Positions 17,860 to 29,500 of a DNA stretch of 64,000 nucleotides are shown here, in pieces; the stretch's first letter is position 1; the number at the start of each line of letters is the position of its first letter. Below the pieces are notes generated by a model that saw nothing but the letters and a program-made list of their open reading frames with translations, had not been told where the DNA came from and ran no database searches. Origin of the DNA: Cellulomonas cellasea (lineage in GTDB: Bacteria; Actinomycetota; Actinomycetes; Actinomycetales; Cellulomonadaceae); the NCBI RefSeq assembly GCF_006538745.1, contig NZ_BJLR01000019.1:124001-188000 (forward strand), given 5' to 3'. Position numbers and translations under genes: made by a program.

Positions 17860-18336
17860 TTACCGCCCGCCGTGCAGTCGCGCCGCGGTGCGCAGCGCAG
17901 CGCGGGCCCGGCGCCGGTCCCCCGCGGCGTCGTAGGCGAACGCGAGCCGGTACCACGAGCCCCAGTCGTCGGGCGTGGCCTCGGTCTGGGCGCGGACCAC
18001 CTCGAACGCCGCGTCCGCCGCCGCCCGGTCGATCCGCCCGCCGGGTGAGCGCGGCAGGTCGTCGACCGTCAGCCCGCCCGTGGCCGCGAGCTCGTCGGCC
18101 ATCCGCTGGACCTGCGCCGCGAGGCGCCACTCGCGGGCGACGAACCACGCGGCGATCAGAGGCAGGACGAGGATGGCGGCGCCCAGACCGATCCCCACCG
18201 GGTCCCCGGTGCGCAGCAGCGCGACACCGCGCACCGCGACGACCCACACGTAGAGGCCGAGCAGCGCGGTCAGCGCGACGGCGCCGGCGATCGCGCGCCA
18301 CCGCCGCGACGTCTGCCGGCCCGGTGCCCCCGTCAC
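17860..18336 (-). CDS. Two-helix membrane protein with a C-terminal TPR-like segment
   Basis: 158 residues. Two hydrophobic helices (about 17-37 and 47-67) anchor the protein; the rest is hydrophilic and helical, ending in WYRLAFAYDAAGDRRRARAALRTA, which looks like a tetratricopeptide repeat. The GTG at 18336 lies four bases after the dapB stop, so the genes are probably cotranscribed. The function is unknown; a TPR suggests a protein-protein contact on the cytoplasmic side. Confidence 0.7.
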   Translation of the reverse strand: MTGAPGRQTSRRWRAIAGAVALTALLGLYVWVVAVRGVALLRTGDPVGIGLGAAILVLPLIAAWFVAREWRLAAQVQRMADELAATGGLTVDDLPRSPGGRIDRAAADAAFEVVRAQTEATPDDWGSWYRLAFAYDAAGDRRRARAALRTAARLHGGR

Positions 18337-18340
18337 GCCG

Positions 18341-19225
<885 letters not shown>

Positions 19226-20560
19226 TCAGGCTGCGGCGAACGGGCCGATCCGGACGGTGGACCGGGGCCGCGCGGCGAGCTCCGCCGCGAGCTCCTGGAC
19301 GTCCGAGGCGCGCACGGCCCGGATCCGCTCGAGCGTCTCGTCGACCGAGAGCAGCTCGCCGTGCACGAGCTCGGACTTGCCGAGCCGGCTCATGCGCGAC
19401 CCGGTGTCCTCCATGCCGAGGACCATGCCGCCCGAGAGCTGGCCGATCGAGCGCTGGAGCTCGGCCGCCGTGATGCCGGAGTCGGCGAGCCGCTCCCACT
19501 CGGAGACCAGGAGCTCGGTGACCTCGTCGACCTTGCCCGGCGCGCAGCCGGCATAGAGCCCGAAGACGCCCGTGTCGGCGTGCCCGGACGCGAACGAGTA
19601 CGTCGAGTACGCCAGGCCCCGCTTCTCACGGATCTCCTGAAACAGGCGCGAGGACATGCCGCCGCCGAGGACCGCGTTGAGCACCGAGAGCGTGAACCGG
19701 CGCGGGTCCGTGGCGGTGAGGCCCGTCCCGCCGACGATGACGTTCGCCTGCTCGGTCGTGCGGCTCACCGTGATCTGCGAGCCGTCCGTCGGGATGCCGC
19801 CGTCGACGTCGCGCGCCTCGCGGCGGGCGTTCGGCGCGACACCGTCGGTGAGGTTCCAGCCGCCCTCGGCGAGCGCGTGCGCCACCTGCTTGACGAGCAC
19901 GTCGTGGTCGACGCCGCCCGCCGCCGTGACCACGAGCGTCGCGGGGCGGTAGTGCTCGCGGTAGTGCTCCCACACGGCGTCGCGCGGGACGGCCCGGATC
20001 GTGTCCGGGGTCCCGCCGATCGGGCGTCCGAGCGGGTGCGTGCCCAGGACCGCCTCGGCGAAGCGCTCGTGCACGACGTCGCTGGGGTCGTCGTCGTTCA
20101 TCGCGAGCTCTTCGAGGATCACGCCGCGCTCGGTCTCGAGCTCGTCGGTGTCCAGGCGCGCGGAGGTCACCATGTCCGCGATCACGTCGACCGCCATGGG
20201 CAGGTCGGTGTCGAGCACGCGCGCGTAGTAGCACGTGTGCTCCTTGCCGGTCGCCGCGTTGGCCTCGCCGCCGACCTCGTCGAACGCCTCGGCGATGTCC
20301 ATCGCGCTGCGCCGGGCGGTGCCCTTGAACAGCAGGTGCTCGAGGAAGTGCGTCGACCCGTGGTGCCCGTCGCGCTCGTCGCGCGAGCCGATGCCGACCC
20401 ACGCCCCGACGGTCGCGGAGCGCAGGCCCGGCATGTGCTCCGTGAGCACGCGGACCCCGCCGGGCAGGACGGAACGACGCACGATGGCGTCGCCGTCCTG
20501 CCCGGCGGTCAGCTCGCTGCCCGGGTCACCGGGCCGTGCGAGCGGGAGGTCCAGCGGCAC
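19226..20560 (-). CDS. pepR: M16-family zinc metallopeptidase (PepR)
   Basis: 444 residues, the usual length for the processing-peptidase-like M16B protein encoded beside pnp in Actinobacteria (Rv2782c in M. tuberculosis). The inverted zinc motif HxxEH reads HFLEH at residues 71-75, and the distal Glu is in ELETERGVILEE. The second half has the R-Y pair region (EIREKRGLAYS). The GTG start directly follows the pnp stop with one base between, so the two are coupled. Substrate unknown. Confidence 0.92.
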   Translation of the reverse strand: MPLDLPLARPGDPGSELTAGQDGDAIVRRSVLPGGVRVLTEHMPGLRSATVGAWVGIGSRDERDGHHGSTHFLEHLLFKGTARRSAMDIAEAFDEVGGEANAATGKEHTCYYARVLDTDLPMAVDVIADMVTSARLDTDELETERGVILEELAMNDDDPSDVVHERFAEAVLGTHPLGRPIGGTPDTIRAVPRDAVWEHYREHYRPATLVVTAAGGVDHDVLVKQVAHALAEGGWNLTDGVAPNARREARDVDGGIPTDGSQITVSRTTEQANVIVGGTGLTATDPRRFTLSVLNAVLGGGMSSRLFQEIREKRGLAYSTYSFASGHADTGVFGLYAGCAPGKVDEVTELLVSEWERLADSGITAAELQRSIGQLSGGMVLGMEDTGSRMSRLGKSELVHGELLSVDETLERIRAVRASDVQELAAELAARPRSTVRIGPFAAA

Positions 20561-20561
20561 G

Positions 20562-22805
20562 TCAGGCTTCGGCCGGCTCGGTGGCGACGGTCTCGGCCGA
20601 GGCCGCGTCGTCCGTCGCCGCGGCCTCGTCGATCACCGCGTGCAGCGAGAGCTTGCCGCGCGGGTCGATCTCGCCGATCTCGACCTGGACCTTCTGGCCC
20701 ACCCCGAGCACGTCCTCGACGTTCTCCACGCGCTTGCCGCCGACGAGCTTGCGGATCTGCGAGATGTGGAGCAGGCCGTCCTTGCCCGGCGAGAGCGAGA
20801 TGAACGCGCCGAAGGTCGTCGTCTTGACGACGGTCCCCACGAAGCGCTCGCCGATCTCCGGCATGTGCGGGTTGGCGATCGCGTTGATCGCCGCCCGCGC
20901 GGCCTCCGCCGACGGACCGTCGGTGGCGCCGATGAAGACCGTGCCGTCGTCCTCGATGGAGATGTCGGCACCGGTCTCGGCCTGGATCTGGTTGATCATC
21001 TTGCCCTTCGGGCCGATGACCTCGCCGATCTTGTCGACCGGGACCTGGACCGTGATGACGCGCGGGGCGTACGGGCTCATCTCGTCGGGCGCGTCGATCG
21101 CCTCGGTGATGACGTCGAGGATCGCGAGGCGCGCCTCCTTGGCCTGGTTCAGCGCGCCGGTCAGCACCGAGGCGGGGATGCCCTCGAGCTTCGTGTCGAG
21201 CTGGATGGCCGTGACGAACTCGCGCGTGCCGGCGACCTTGAAGTCCATGTCGCCGAACGCGTCCTCGGCGCCTAGGATGTCGGTCAGCGCGGCGTAGCGC
21301 GTCTGGCCGTCGACCTGGTCGGAGACGAGGCCCATCGCGATGCCGGCGACCGGCGCGCGCAGCGGGACACCGGCGTTGAGCAGCGACAGCGTCGAGGCGC
21401 AGACCGAGCCCATCGACGTCGAGCCGTTCGAGCCGAGCGCCTCGGAGACCTGGCGGATCGCGTAGGGGAACTCCTCGCGGCTCGGCAGGACGGTCATGAG
21501 CGCACGCTCGGCGAGCGCCCCGTGACCGATCTCGCGACGCTTCGGCGACCCGACGCGACCCGTCTCGCCCGTGGAGTACGGCGGGAAGTTGTAGTTGTGC
21601 ATGTAGCGCTTGCGCGTCTCCGGGGAGAGCGTGTCGAGCTGCTGCTCCATGCGCAGCATGTTGAGCGTCGTGACGCCCATGATCTGCGTCTCGCCGCGCT
21701 CGAAGATCGCGGAGCCGTGCACGCGGGGCAGGACCTCGACCTCGGCCGAGAGCGTGCGGATGTCGCGCAGGCCACGGCCGTCGATCCGGAAGCCGTCCGT
21801 GAGGATGCGCTGGCGGATGAGCGTCTTGGTGACCGAGCGGACGGCTGCGGACAGCTCCTTCTCGCGACCGGCGAACTGCTCGCCGAGCCGGCCGAGGACG
21901 TCGGCCTTGACCTCGTCGAGACGGTTCTCGCGGGTCTGCTTGTCCGCGATCGTCAGCGCCTCGCCGAGCGGGCCGGCGGCCGCGGCCTGGACGGCCTCGA
22001 GCGCGTCGGGCTGGTACTCGGGGAAGACCGGGAACTCCTGCGTGGGCTTCGCGGCACGCGCGGCCAGGTCGGCCTGCGCCTCGGCGAGCACGCGGATGAA
22101 CGGCTTCGCGGCCTCGATGCCCTGCGAGACGACCTCCTCGGTGGGGGCGGTCGCGCCCTCCTCCTTGATGAGGTTCCAGGCCTTCTCGGGCGCCTCGGCC
22201 TCGATCATCGCGATGGCGACGTCGTCACCGACGACGCGGCCGGCCACGACCATGTCGAACGTGGCGCGCTCGCGCTCGGAGTAGCGCGGGAACGCGACCC
22301 ACTGGCCGTCGATGAGCGCGACGCGCACCGCGGCGACCGGGCCGGAGAACGGCAGGCCCGAGAGCTGCGTCGAGATCGACGCGGCGTTGATCGCGAGCAC
22401 GTCGTACGCGTCGTCCGGGTGGATCGACAGGACGGTCACGACGACCTGGACCTCGTTGCGCAGGCCCTTGACGAACAGGGGGCGCAGCGGGCGGTCGACG
22501 AGGCGGCACGCGAGGATCGCCTCGGTCGAGGGGCGGCCCTCACGGCGGAAGAACGAGCCGGGGATCTTGCCCGCGGCGTACTGCCGCTCCTCGACGTCGA
22601 TCGTCAGGGGGAAGAAGTCGAACTGCTCCTTCGGGTGCTTGCCGGCCGTGGTGGCCGACAGCAGCGTGGTCTCGCCGTCGAGGTACGCGACGGCCGCGCC
22701 GGCCGCCTGGCGCGCGAGGCGCCCGGTCTCGAAACGCACGGTGCGGGTGCCGAAGCGACCGTTGTCGATCACTGCCTCGGCGAACTGGATCTCGGGACCC
22801 TCCAT
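20562..22805 (-). CDS. pnp: Polyribonucleotide nucleotidyltransferase (PNPase)
   Basis: 747 residues. Two RNase PH domains (the second includes [19 protein letters not shown] and [19 protein letters not shown]), then a KH domain ([20 protein letters not shown]) and an S1 domain ([22 protein letters not shown]). It degrades RNA phosphorolytically from the 3' end. The ATG at 22805 follows GAGGAGGG. It is downstream of rpsO, the conserved rpsO-pnp order, but a strong hairpin separates them. Confidence 0.97.
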   Translation of the reverse strand: MEGPEIQFAEAVIDNGRFGTRTVRFETGRLARQAAGAAVAYLDGETTLLSATTAGKHPKEQFDFFPLTIDVEERQYAAGKIPGSFFRREGRPSTEAILACRLVDRPLRPLFVKGLRNEVQVVVTVLSIHPDDAYDVLAINAASISTQLSGLPFSGPVAAVRVALIDGQWVAFPRYSERERATFDMVVAGRVVGDDVAIAMIEAEAPEKAWNLIKEEGATAPTEEVVSQGIEAAKPFIRVLAEAQADLAARAAKPTQEFPVFPEYQPDALEAVQAAAAGPLGEALTIADKQTRENRLDEVKADVLGRLGEQFAGREKELSAAVRSVTKTLIRQRILTDGFRIDGRGLRDIRTLSAEVEVLPRVHGSAIFERGETQIMGVTTLNMLRMEQQLDTLSPETRKRYMHNYNFPPYSTGETGRVGSPKRREIGHGALAERALMTVLPSREEFPYAIRQVSEALGSNGSTSMGSVCASTLSLLNAGVPLRAPVAGIAMGLVSDQVDGQTRYAALTDILGAEDAFGDMDFKVAGTREFVTAIQLDTKLEGIPASVLTGALNQAKEARLAILDVITEAIDAPDEMSPYAPRVITVQVPVDKIGEVIGPKGKMINQIQAETGADISIEDDGTVFIGATDGPSAEAARAAINAIANPHMPEIGERFVGTVVKTTTFGAFISLSPGKDGLLHISQIRKLVGGKRVENVEDVLGVGQKVQVEIGEIDPRGKLSLHAVIDEAAATDDAASAETVATEPAEA

Positions 22806-22973
22806 GGGTGCCCTCCTCTTCGTTGAAGGCGCCGGCCTGACCACGGCGGTCTTCGATCGAGGTACCCGGAGCGGGGCTCCGGACGCCACTACCGAGGACC
22901 GGACGGGTGGTCGGCGCGGTGGGTGGTGCTGGTGGTGCTGCCGGACGGCTCACCTGAGCGTGCCCGACGCGGA

Positions 22974-23005
22974 ACCAGCCCGGACCCGCGGGGGTCCGGG
23001 CTGGT
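22974..23005 (-). terminator. Terminator or processing hairpin after rpsO
   Basis: A perfect 14-bp stem (22974-22987 with 22992-23005, ACCAGCCCGGACCC) with a four-base GC-rich loop begins nine bases past the rpsO stop on the minus strand. It could end most rpsO transcripts or be the rpsO-pnp processing site. Confidence 0.75.
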
Positions 23006-23013
23006 CCGAGGTG

Positions 23014-23283
23014 CTAGCGGCGCAGGCCGAGACGCTCGATCAGGCTGCGGTAGCGGTTGATGTCGACCTTCTGGAGGTAGCCCAGGAGGCGGCGACGCTG
23101 GCCGACCAGGAGCAGCAGGCCACGCCGGCTGTGGTGGTCGTGCTTGTGCGCCTTGAGGTGCTCGGTGAGGTCCTTGATGCGCTGCGTGAGCATCGCGATC
23201 TGGACCTCGGGGGAACCGGTGTCGCCCTCGTGGGTCGCGTACTCGGTCATGATGGACTGCTTGGTGGCACTGTCGAGGGGCAC
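23014..23283 (-). CDS. rpsO: 30S ribosomal protein S15
   Basis: 89 residues, exactly the usual S15 length. The start [11 protein letters not shown], the central [22 protein letters not shown] and the end [12 protein letters not shown] are highly typical. S15 binds 16S rRNA early in assembly. The start codon is GTG at 23283. The stop codon is TAG, rare in this window. A likely promoter lies about 90 bases upstream. Confidence 0.97.
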   Translation of the reverse strand: MPLDSATKQSIMTEYATHEGDTGSPEVQIAMLTQRIKDLTEHLKAHKHDHHSRRGLLLLVGQRRRLLGYLQKVDINRYRSLIERLGLRR

Positions 23284-23371
23284 GGTTCTCCAGGTGTGTA
23301 CTCGTTGCGCGGTGCTCCGGGGCATGTCCACCCGAGCGCTCTCGGTCCGCGGCCGATCTGACGGCACCAGC

Positions 23372-23402
23372 ATGTTACCAGCCGGTGACCTGCGGCCCCC
23401 AA
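23372..23402 (-). promoter_or_regulatory. Candidate rpsO promoter
   Basis: On the minus strand TTGGGG (23402-23397) and TAACAT (23377-23372) are separated by 19 bases; the leader to the rpsO GTG would be about 80 bases. The -10 is a good match, the spacing is long. Confidence 0.35.
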
Positions 23403-23471
23403 TCCGCCGGACCGCCGGGGCGGCCCCGCCCCACGTCAGGGTCGCCGGCGCGCCGCACCGTCGGCGCACCC

Positions 23472-24473
23472 TCAGCGCGCGGTGGCCGGGCCGTCCGCGA
23501 GGACCACGCGCGCACGCGCGACGTCGTCGTGCATCTGCTCGACGAGCGCCTCGACCGAGTCGAACCGCTCCGTCGGGCGCAGCCGGTCGACGAGCTCGAG
23601 GACGACCTCGTCGTCGTACAGGTCGAGGTCCGTGCGGTCGAGCACGTACGCCTCGACGCGGCGCTGGAGCCCCGCGAACGTCGGGTTGGTGCCGATCGAC
23701 ACCGCCGCGGGCAGCACCTCGGGCGCGTCCGCCGCGGGGCCGCCGGGCTCGGCGACCCGGCGCAGCCAGCCCGCGTACACGCCGTCGGCGGGCACCATGC
23801 CCGTCGCGTCCGGGGCGAGGTTGGCCGTCGGGAAGCCCAGCTCCCGTCCCCGCGCGTCGCCGTGCACGACGACCCCGCGCAGCCGGTGGGGGCGCCCGAG
23901 GACGTGCGCCGCGCCAATGACGTCGCCCGCGTCGAGCAGCTCGCGGACCCACGTCGAGGACCACCGCCGGTGCCCCTCGCCCTCGCTCGCGCTGGGCTCG
24001 GGCACGACGTCCTCGAGCACCTCGACGGTGAACCCGTACCGGCGCCCGAGCTCGATCATCGTGCCGAGATCGCCCGAGTTCTCCCAGCCGAAGCGCACGT
24101 CGCGGCCGACCACGACGGTGCGCGCGGCCAGACCGCCGACGAGATAGCGCTCGACGAACTCGGCGGGCGTCTGCCGCGCGAACCCGAGCGTGTACGGCAG
24201 GAGCAGCACGGCGTCGAGGCCGGTCCCCGCGAGCAGCTCGAGGCGGTCCGCGTCCCCCGTGAGGAGCGGCGGCGCGTGCTCGGGCCGGTGGACCTGCTGC
24301 GGGTGCGGCGTGAACGTCACCGCGACCGCGGACGCGCCCGACGCACGGGCGTCCGCGACGAGCCGGGTCAGCACGCTCACGTGCCCGCGGTGCACGCCGT
24401 CGAAGTTGCCGATCGTCACGACGGACGGGCCGAAGCCGTCCGGGACGTCGGCAAGGTCGGTCCAGCGGTGCAC
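23472..24473 (-). CDS. ribF: Bifunctional riboflavin kinase/FAD synthetase
   Basis: 333 residues. The N-terminal adenylyltransferase domain has [13 protein letters not shown] and later [10 protein letters not shown]; the C-terminal kinase domain has [17 protein letters not shown] and VSIGTNPTF. It converts riboflavin to FMN and FAD. The GTG at 24473 is preceded by GAGGAG. In most actinobacteria ribF follows truB; here a plus-strand Nudix gene separates them. FMN supply is relevant to the FMN-dependent sulfur operon at 30.3-35.8 kb. Confidence 0.95.
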   Translation of the reverse strand: MHRWTDLADVPDGFGPSVVTIGNFDGVHRGHVSVLTRLVADARASGASAVAVTFTPHPQQVHRPEHAPPLLTGDADRLELLAGTGLDAVLLLPYTLGFARQTPAEFVERYLVGGLAARTVVVGRDVRFGWENSGDLGTMIELGRRYGFTVEVLEDVVPEPSASEGEGHRRWSSTWVRELLDAGDVIGAAHVLGRPHRLRGVVVHGDARGRELGFPTANLAPDATGMVPADGVYAGWLRRVAEPGGPAADAPEVLPAAVSIGTNPTFAGLQRRVEAYVLDRTDLDLYDDEVVLELVDRLRPTERFDSVEALVEQMHDDVARARVVLADGPATAR

Positions 24474-24603
24474 GCGCGCTCCTCGGAGACGGGGCCGCGG
24501 TGGCGGCCGGTCAGGCGGGGACAAGCCTGCCACGCACGGGAGGTCCCGCCGGACCGCGCCCACCACGCGGCCCGCCCCACGGCCCGTCCGCGGTGCCGTC
24601 GGT

Positions 24604-24639
24604 GCTGCCGTCCGCGCTGCCGTCCGCGCTGCCGTCTCG
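24604..24639. repeat. Three tandem copies of a 12-bp unit
   Basis: GCTGCCGTCCGC occurs at 24604-24615 and 24616-24627, with a third slightly diverged copy at 24628-24639, in the 231-base gap between ribF and the Nudix gene. No gene or protein-coding role is visible. Confidence 0.7.
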
Positions 24640-24692
24640 CTCCCGCGCGCGTGGGGCCCGGGCGGTGCGGGCGGTGGACGGACCCGAGCCCC

Positions 24693-24698
24693 TAGGGT
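24693..24698 (+). promoter_or_regulatory. -10 element of a leaderless Nudix promoter
   Basis: TAGGGT ends six bases before the ATG of the Nudix gene; no ribosome binding site is present. Confidence 0.6.
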
Positions 24699-24704
24699 CG
24701 GACG

Positions 24705-25235
24705 ATGCGATGGCAGACCTTCGGCGAGCGGACCGTGTACGACTCCCCGTGGGTGCGCGTCGCGCTCGTCGACGTCGAGGTCCCCGGCGTGGGACGGCTC
24801 GACCACCACGTCGTCCGGATGCCGGCGCACGCCGCGGGCACGGTCGTGCACGACCCCGAGCGCGGGGTGCTCCTGCTGTGGCGCCACCGGTTCATCACCG
24901 ACACGTGGGGCTGGGAGGTCCCGGCCGGGCGACTCGAGGGAGCCGAGACCCCCGCGGAGGCGGCGGCGCGCGAGACGCTCGAGGAGACCGGCTGGCGGCC
25001 CGGACCGCTGCGCCCGCTCGTGGGGTACCACCCCACCAACGGCTCGAGCGACCAGACGTTCCACGTCTTCGTGGCCGACGGGGCGACGCACGTCGGCGAG
25101 CCTGCCGACGCGTTCGAGTCGGAGCGCATCGCGTGGGTCCCGCTCGACGAGGTCCGCCGCCTCGTGCTCGACGGCGGGATCGGCGACGGCCTGTCGCTCA
25201 CCGGGCTGCTGCGCTTCCTGCTCGACCGGCCCTGA
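24705..25235 (+). CDS. Nudix hydrolase
   Basis: 176 residues. The Nudix box is complete: G-x5-E-x7-RE-x-x-EE-x-G reads GRLEGAETPAEAAARETLEE followed by TGW. The surrounding fold (RHRFITDTWGWEVPAGRLE, GYHPTNGSSDQTFHVF) resembles ADP-ribose pyrophosphatases, which clear toxic nucleotide sugars; substrate is not certain. It is a lone plus-strand gene inserted between ribF and truB. Confidence 0.9.
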   Translation: MRWQTFGERTVYDSPWVRVALVDVEVPGVGRLDHHVVRMPAHAAGTVVHDPERGVLLLWRHRFITDTWGWEVPAGRLEGAETPAEAAARETLEETGWRPGPLRPLVGYHPTNGSSDQTFHVFVADGATHVGEPADAFESERIAWVPLDEVRRLVLDGGIGDGLSLTGLLRFLLDRP

Positions 25236-25268
25236 CGCCACCGCCGCCCGGTCCGGCCGCCCCGCTGG

Positions 25269-26285
25269 TCAGGCCGGGGCGAACACCAGGACGGGTGCGG
25301 CGTGCTCGCCGCGCTCCTCGAGCAGCGCCACGAGCGTCCCCTCCGGCGAGATGCCGGCGACCGGCCCCGCGGCGCGCGCGACGTCCGCCGGCCCTTCCGC
25401 GACCTGCGCCGCGATGCGCTTGCCGTACGACAGCGCCGCCGCCTCCGGCGCGGTGAGCTCCCGCACCGGGAACGTCGCCCGGGCGGCGTCGGCGAGCGCG
25501 AGCACCTCGAGCGGGACGTCCTCGGGCCAGGCGAGCAGGTCGTCGAGCGTGCGCGCGCCCGCGAGGTCGTAGCCGCCGACCCGCGTGCGCCGCAGCGCGG
25601 TCAGGTGCCCGCCCACGCCGAGCGCCGCGCCGAGGTCACGCGCGAGCGCCCGGACGTAGGTGCCCGACGAGCACACGACCGTGACGTCGACGTCGAGCGC
25701 GCCGGCGGGCACCGGCTCGCCGCCCGCTGCCGCCCGCTCGCCCGCTCGCCGCACCTCGTGCACGTCGAACCGGCTCACGGTGACCGGGCGCGCCGCGAGC
25801 GCGACGTCCTCGCCGGCACGCACCCGCGCGTACGCGCGCTGCCCGTCGACCTTGATCGCGCTCACCGAGCTGGGGACCTGCTCGATGCGCCCCGTGAGAG
25901 CGGCCACCGGACCCGTGAGGTCCGCGCGCGTGACGGCCGACGCGTCGGCCACCGCGAGGGTCTCGCCCTCGGCGTCGTCGGTGGTCGTCGTCACGCCCAG
26001 CCGGACCGTCGCGCGGTACTCCTTGTCGGCGCCGACGACGTACGTGAGCAGCCGCGTCGCCCGTCCGATGCCGACGACGAGGACCCCGGTCGCCATGGGG
26101 TCGAGCGTCCCGGCGTGCCCCACCTTGCGTGTCCCGGCGATGCGGCGCATCCGGGCGACGACGTCGTGGCTCGTCATCCCGGCCGGCTTGTCGACGACGA
26201 CGAGCCCGTCCGGGGCGGTGGGCCGGCGGGGGCCGGGCGCGGGGCGCTGGCGCGCGGTCCGCGGCGCGGCGTCGGAGGGATTCAT
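25269..26285 (-). CDS. truB: tRNA pseudouridine(55) synthase
   Basis: 338 residues. The catalytic aspartate lies in KVGHAGTLDPMATGVLVVG (Asp at about residue 62); VDKPAGMTSHDVV and CSSGTYVRALARDLG are TruB hallmarks. It makes pseudouridine 55 in the T-loop of tRNAs. The ATG at 26285 starts MNPSDAAP; residues 1-25 are a Pro/Arg-rich extension. In related genomes truB lies next to rbfA; here 9.6 kb of accessory genes intervene. Confidence 0.95.
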   Translation of the reverse strand: MNPSDAAPRTARQRPAPGPRRPTAPDGLVVVDKPAGMTSHDVVARMRRIAGTRKVGHAGTLDPMATGVLVVGIGRATRLLTYVVGADKEYRATVRLGVTTTTDDAEGETLAVADASAVTRADLTGPVAALTGRIEQVPSSVSAIKVDGQRAYARVRAGEDVALAARPVTVSRFDVHEVRRAGERAAAGGEPVPAGALDVDVTVVCSSGTYVRALARDLGAALGVGGHLTALRRTRVGGYDLAGARTLDDLLAWPEDVPLEVLALADAARATFPVRELTAPEAAALSYGKRIAAQVAEGPADVARAAGPVAGISPEGTLVALLEERGEHAAPVLVFAPA

Positions 26286-26397
26286 GCCCGGCAGGCTATC
26301 CGGCGCGCGGCCCACGGGGTCCCGCCGGGAGCGTCCGCCGCCGGACGCGCACCGATCCTCACGGGAGGTCCCACGTGTGCACGGCGGCCCCGCAGAT

Positions 26398-26424
26398 GCG
26401 TCTGCTTTGTGGGCATACAGACGC
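26398..26424. promoter_or_regulatory. Inverted repeat upstream of truB
   Basis: GCGTCTG (26398-26404) and CAGACGC (26418-26424) form a perfect 7-bp inverted repeat around an unusually AT-rich 13-base spacer. It lies between the GH9 terminator and truB, where a truB promoter is expected. It could be a protein-binding site or a promoter region; role unknown. Confidence 0.35.
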
Positions 26425-26480
26425 TTTCGCGGACGTCCTGCGTGTTGCGGTGGGGCCGGGACCGCCGCTGCCCACCGGGA

Positions 26481-26520
26481 CGACGCGAGGGGCCGAGCCG
26501 CAGCCCGGCCCCTCGCGTCG
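26481..26520 (-). terminator. Terminator of the GH9 cellulase gene
   Basis: A perfect 15-bp stem (26481-26495 with 26506-26520, CGACGCGAGGGGCCG) with a 10-base loop starts four bases after the cellulase stop codon on the minus strand. It should insulate truB from cellulase transcription. Confidence 0.8.
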
Positions 26521-26524
26521 GACG

Positions 26525-29500
26525 TCAGGAGCGCCGCGGAGCCGGCAGGACCTGGAGCGTCGCCGTACCCTCGCGACCGGAGGACGCCCCCCGCACCGTC
26601 ACGACGTAGGCGCCGGGGTCGGTGTGGCGCGGGACGCGCACGCTGATCGACACGGTGCCGTCCTTGCGCACCGCCCGGGTGTCCAGGAGCTCGTCACCGA
26701 GCCGGACCTGGACGATCTCCCGCGCAGCCGCACCCACGACCGCCACCGTCACGTGCCCGCCCGCGCGCACCGCCGGCGCCGAGAGCCGCACGGTGAGCGG
26801 CTCGGCCGCGACGACCGCGAGGCGGGCGACGTCGGTGGCCTCCGAGCCGGACGCGTTCGTGAACACCGCGCGGTAGAGCGTGCCGTGGTCGGCGATCGCG
26901 GCCGTCACGGTCAGTGTCGTGCTCGTCGCACCCGGCACGTCGACCCACCGCGCGCCCGGACGCTGCACCTGCCACCGCACGGTCGGCGCCGGGACGCCGG
27001 TCGCCGCGGCGGTGAACGTCGCGGTCGCCCCCGGAGCCACGGTCACGTCGGCCGGCTGCCCCGTGACACGCACCGGGGTGCTCGCGTCGGCGGACCCGTC
27101 CCCCTGGTCGGCGACGAACGACGCCACCCACGAGAGGGCCGAGTTCCAGTTGATCGCGACCTCGTTGGACGCCCACGACCCGAGCTCGTCGAGGTAGCAC
27201 ATGGACGGCGTGCAGCCGCCGGCGAACGCCGCCTGCATCGTCGGGTCCCACGTGCCGGTCGTCGAGTTGGGCCCGCCCGCGAGCGACCCCTCCGGAGACA
27301 CGCCCGGGACCGAGAGCGGGAACCAGCGGTTGTGCTGGTGCTGCGCGCTGACCTCGCCGTAGCCCGAGACGTAGGAGATGTTGAGCGCGTTGCGGCCCAG
27401 CAGGTAGTCCACCGCCTCGAGCGCCGACCGCCGGTAGGTCTCGTCGCCGGTGAGGTCGAACGCGGTCGCGATCACGACCGTGGTGTTGAGCACCATGCTG
27501 TTCGAGCCCCACTCGTACAGGCCGTCGGGCCGCACGTAGGTGCTCCCCCACGCCTGGGCGTCCTGCGTCGCGACGTACGCGTCGGCCGCGTCGAGCACGG
27601 ACTGCCGGATCGCGTCACGCGTCGGCAGGGCGTTCGGCACGGTCGCCAGGTCGAGGCGCCCCAGGCCCGCGGTGCTCCCCCAGTTCATCCCCCCGGGACC
27701 GAAGACGTCGCCGGTCGCGTGCGGGCTGGCGAGCAGGTGCTCGGCGAACGCGTTCTCGCCGGTCGTGAGGAACAGCTCCGCGGCGGCCCAGTAGAACTCG
27801 TCCGTCACGGTGCCGTCGCTGTACGCGCCGCCGCCGTTGTTGCCCGCGGCGTCGGGGGCGAGGACCGCCGGGTGCGCCTGCGCGGCGTCCCACGCCGTGC
27901 GCGCCGCCGCGAGGAGCTCGGCGGCGAACTCCGGGTCGTGCTCGGCGAACAGGCGGGCGCCCTGCGCGGCCGCGGCGGCGAGGTTGAGCGTCGCCGCGGT
28001 CGAGGGCCGGGCGAGGCGGCGCTCCTGCGGGTCCTGCGACGGCAGCAGCGGCAGGCCGGTCCACCCGACGTCGTGGATCTTGTGGTGGGCCATGCCGGCG
28101 TACTCCCCGCCGTCGGCGGGCACCTGCATGCTGAGCAGAAACTCGAGCTCCCAGCGCGCCTCGTCGAGCACGTCCGGGACCCCGTTGGAGCTCTCGGGGA
28201 CGGCGAGCGTGCCGTCCGCGAGCGCGCCGGGGTCGGCCGTGCCCGCGTGCAGGGTGCGCTCGTACGTGCTCAGGAGCTGCGCCGCGGCGATGCCGCCGTT
28301 GACGACGTACTTGCCGTGGTCGCCGGCGTCGTACCAGCCGCCGCGCACGTCGAGCGCGTACCCCTCGGGGCACGTCCAGTCGCCATAGGCCCACCCGGCG
28401 CCCTCGTCGGCCGCCGTGAGGCACGTGACCGCGCCGTCGCCCTTGTTGGGTGCGACGTCGACGTGGCCCGCCGGGCGCGCGTAGTCGGGGTCGATCGCCG
28501 CGTCGATCTCGGTGCCGCTGCGCATGAGGTAGAAGAAGTTCAGCGCGTCGTACCGGAGCTGCTGGTAGAGGTCGACGTCGATGTCGAACGGGCGGCTGGT
28601 CTCGCCGTCGGCCGCGAGGACCAGGCCCTCGGCCTCGGTCGCGAGCTCCCCGAAGTCGATCGTGTGCACGTTCAGGCCGGAGCTCGGCTCGACGCCGCGG
28701 GGCGTCGTGACACCCTCGGCGAGGACGCCTCCCGACACGGTGCGGACCTGCCAGACGACGGGCTCGGTCCTCTCGGTGACGAGCGTCGCCTGCTTGGGCC
28801 CGGCCGGCAGGTACCCGACCTGGTTGACCCGGACGCGCGGTCCGGTCTCCGGCGCGTACGGCGGGGGCGGCGTCAGGCTCTCGACCAGCGAGACGTTGTC
28901 CAACGTGAAGGTCCAGTCGTCCCCGCGCCCGCCGACCTGGAACGCGAGCTGCCCCTCGAAGGGGCCGCCGGGCGTCGTGGTCGCCGGGTAGGAGTCGGTC
29001 GCGGTGAACGTGTGCGAGACGGTCGTCGGCTCGGTCGTCACGGGGACCGTCTTGTCGAGGACGGTGCCGTAGCTCCCGCCGTTCTCCCCGACGATCGCGC
29101 GGATCGTGCGCTCCTCGGACGCGCTGACGTCGAAGGTCAGCGTGTAGCTGGTCCCCTCCTCGATCGCGAGCCCGTTGAACCCGACGCCCGCGTAGATGCC
29201 CGAGGCGGCGGGCACCGGCACGACGAGCGCGCCGCTCGACACGTCGGCGGGCCCGAGGTCCCCGGCGACGAACCACGGGTCGGTCGAGCCGCTCGCGAAG
29301 TCGCCGTTCGGGATCAGGTTGGTGCCGAGCGGCGTGATCGAGAAGTCGTCGATGCACAGCTCGTAGGGCTCACCCTGGTTGCCGAGCTGGAACGAGACGT
29401 TGCCGGTCGCCGTGGTCCAGTCGTCGGCGACCGGGCTGCCCTCGCCGGTCGGCCAGGCGGACGGGGAGAACGTGAGCGCGACGTGCTCGGGCGTGCTCGA

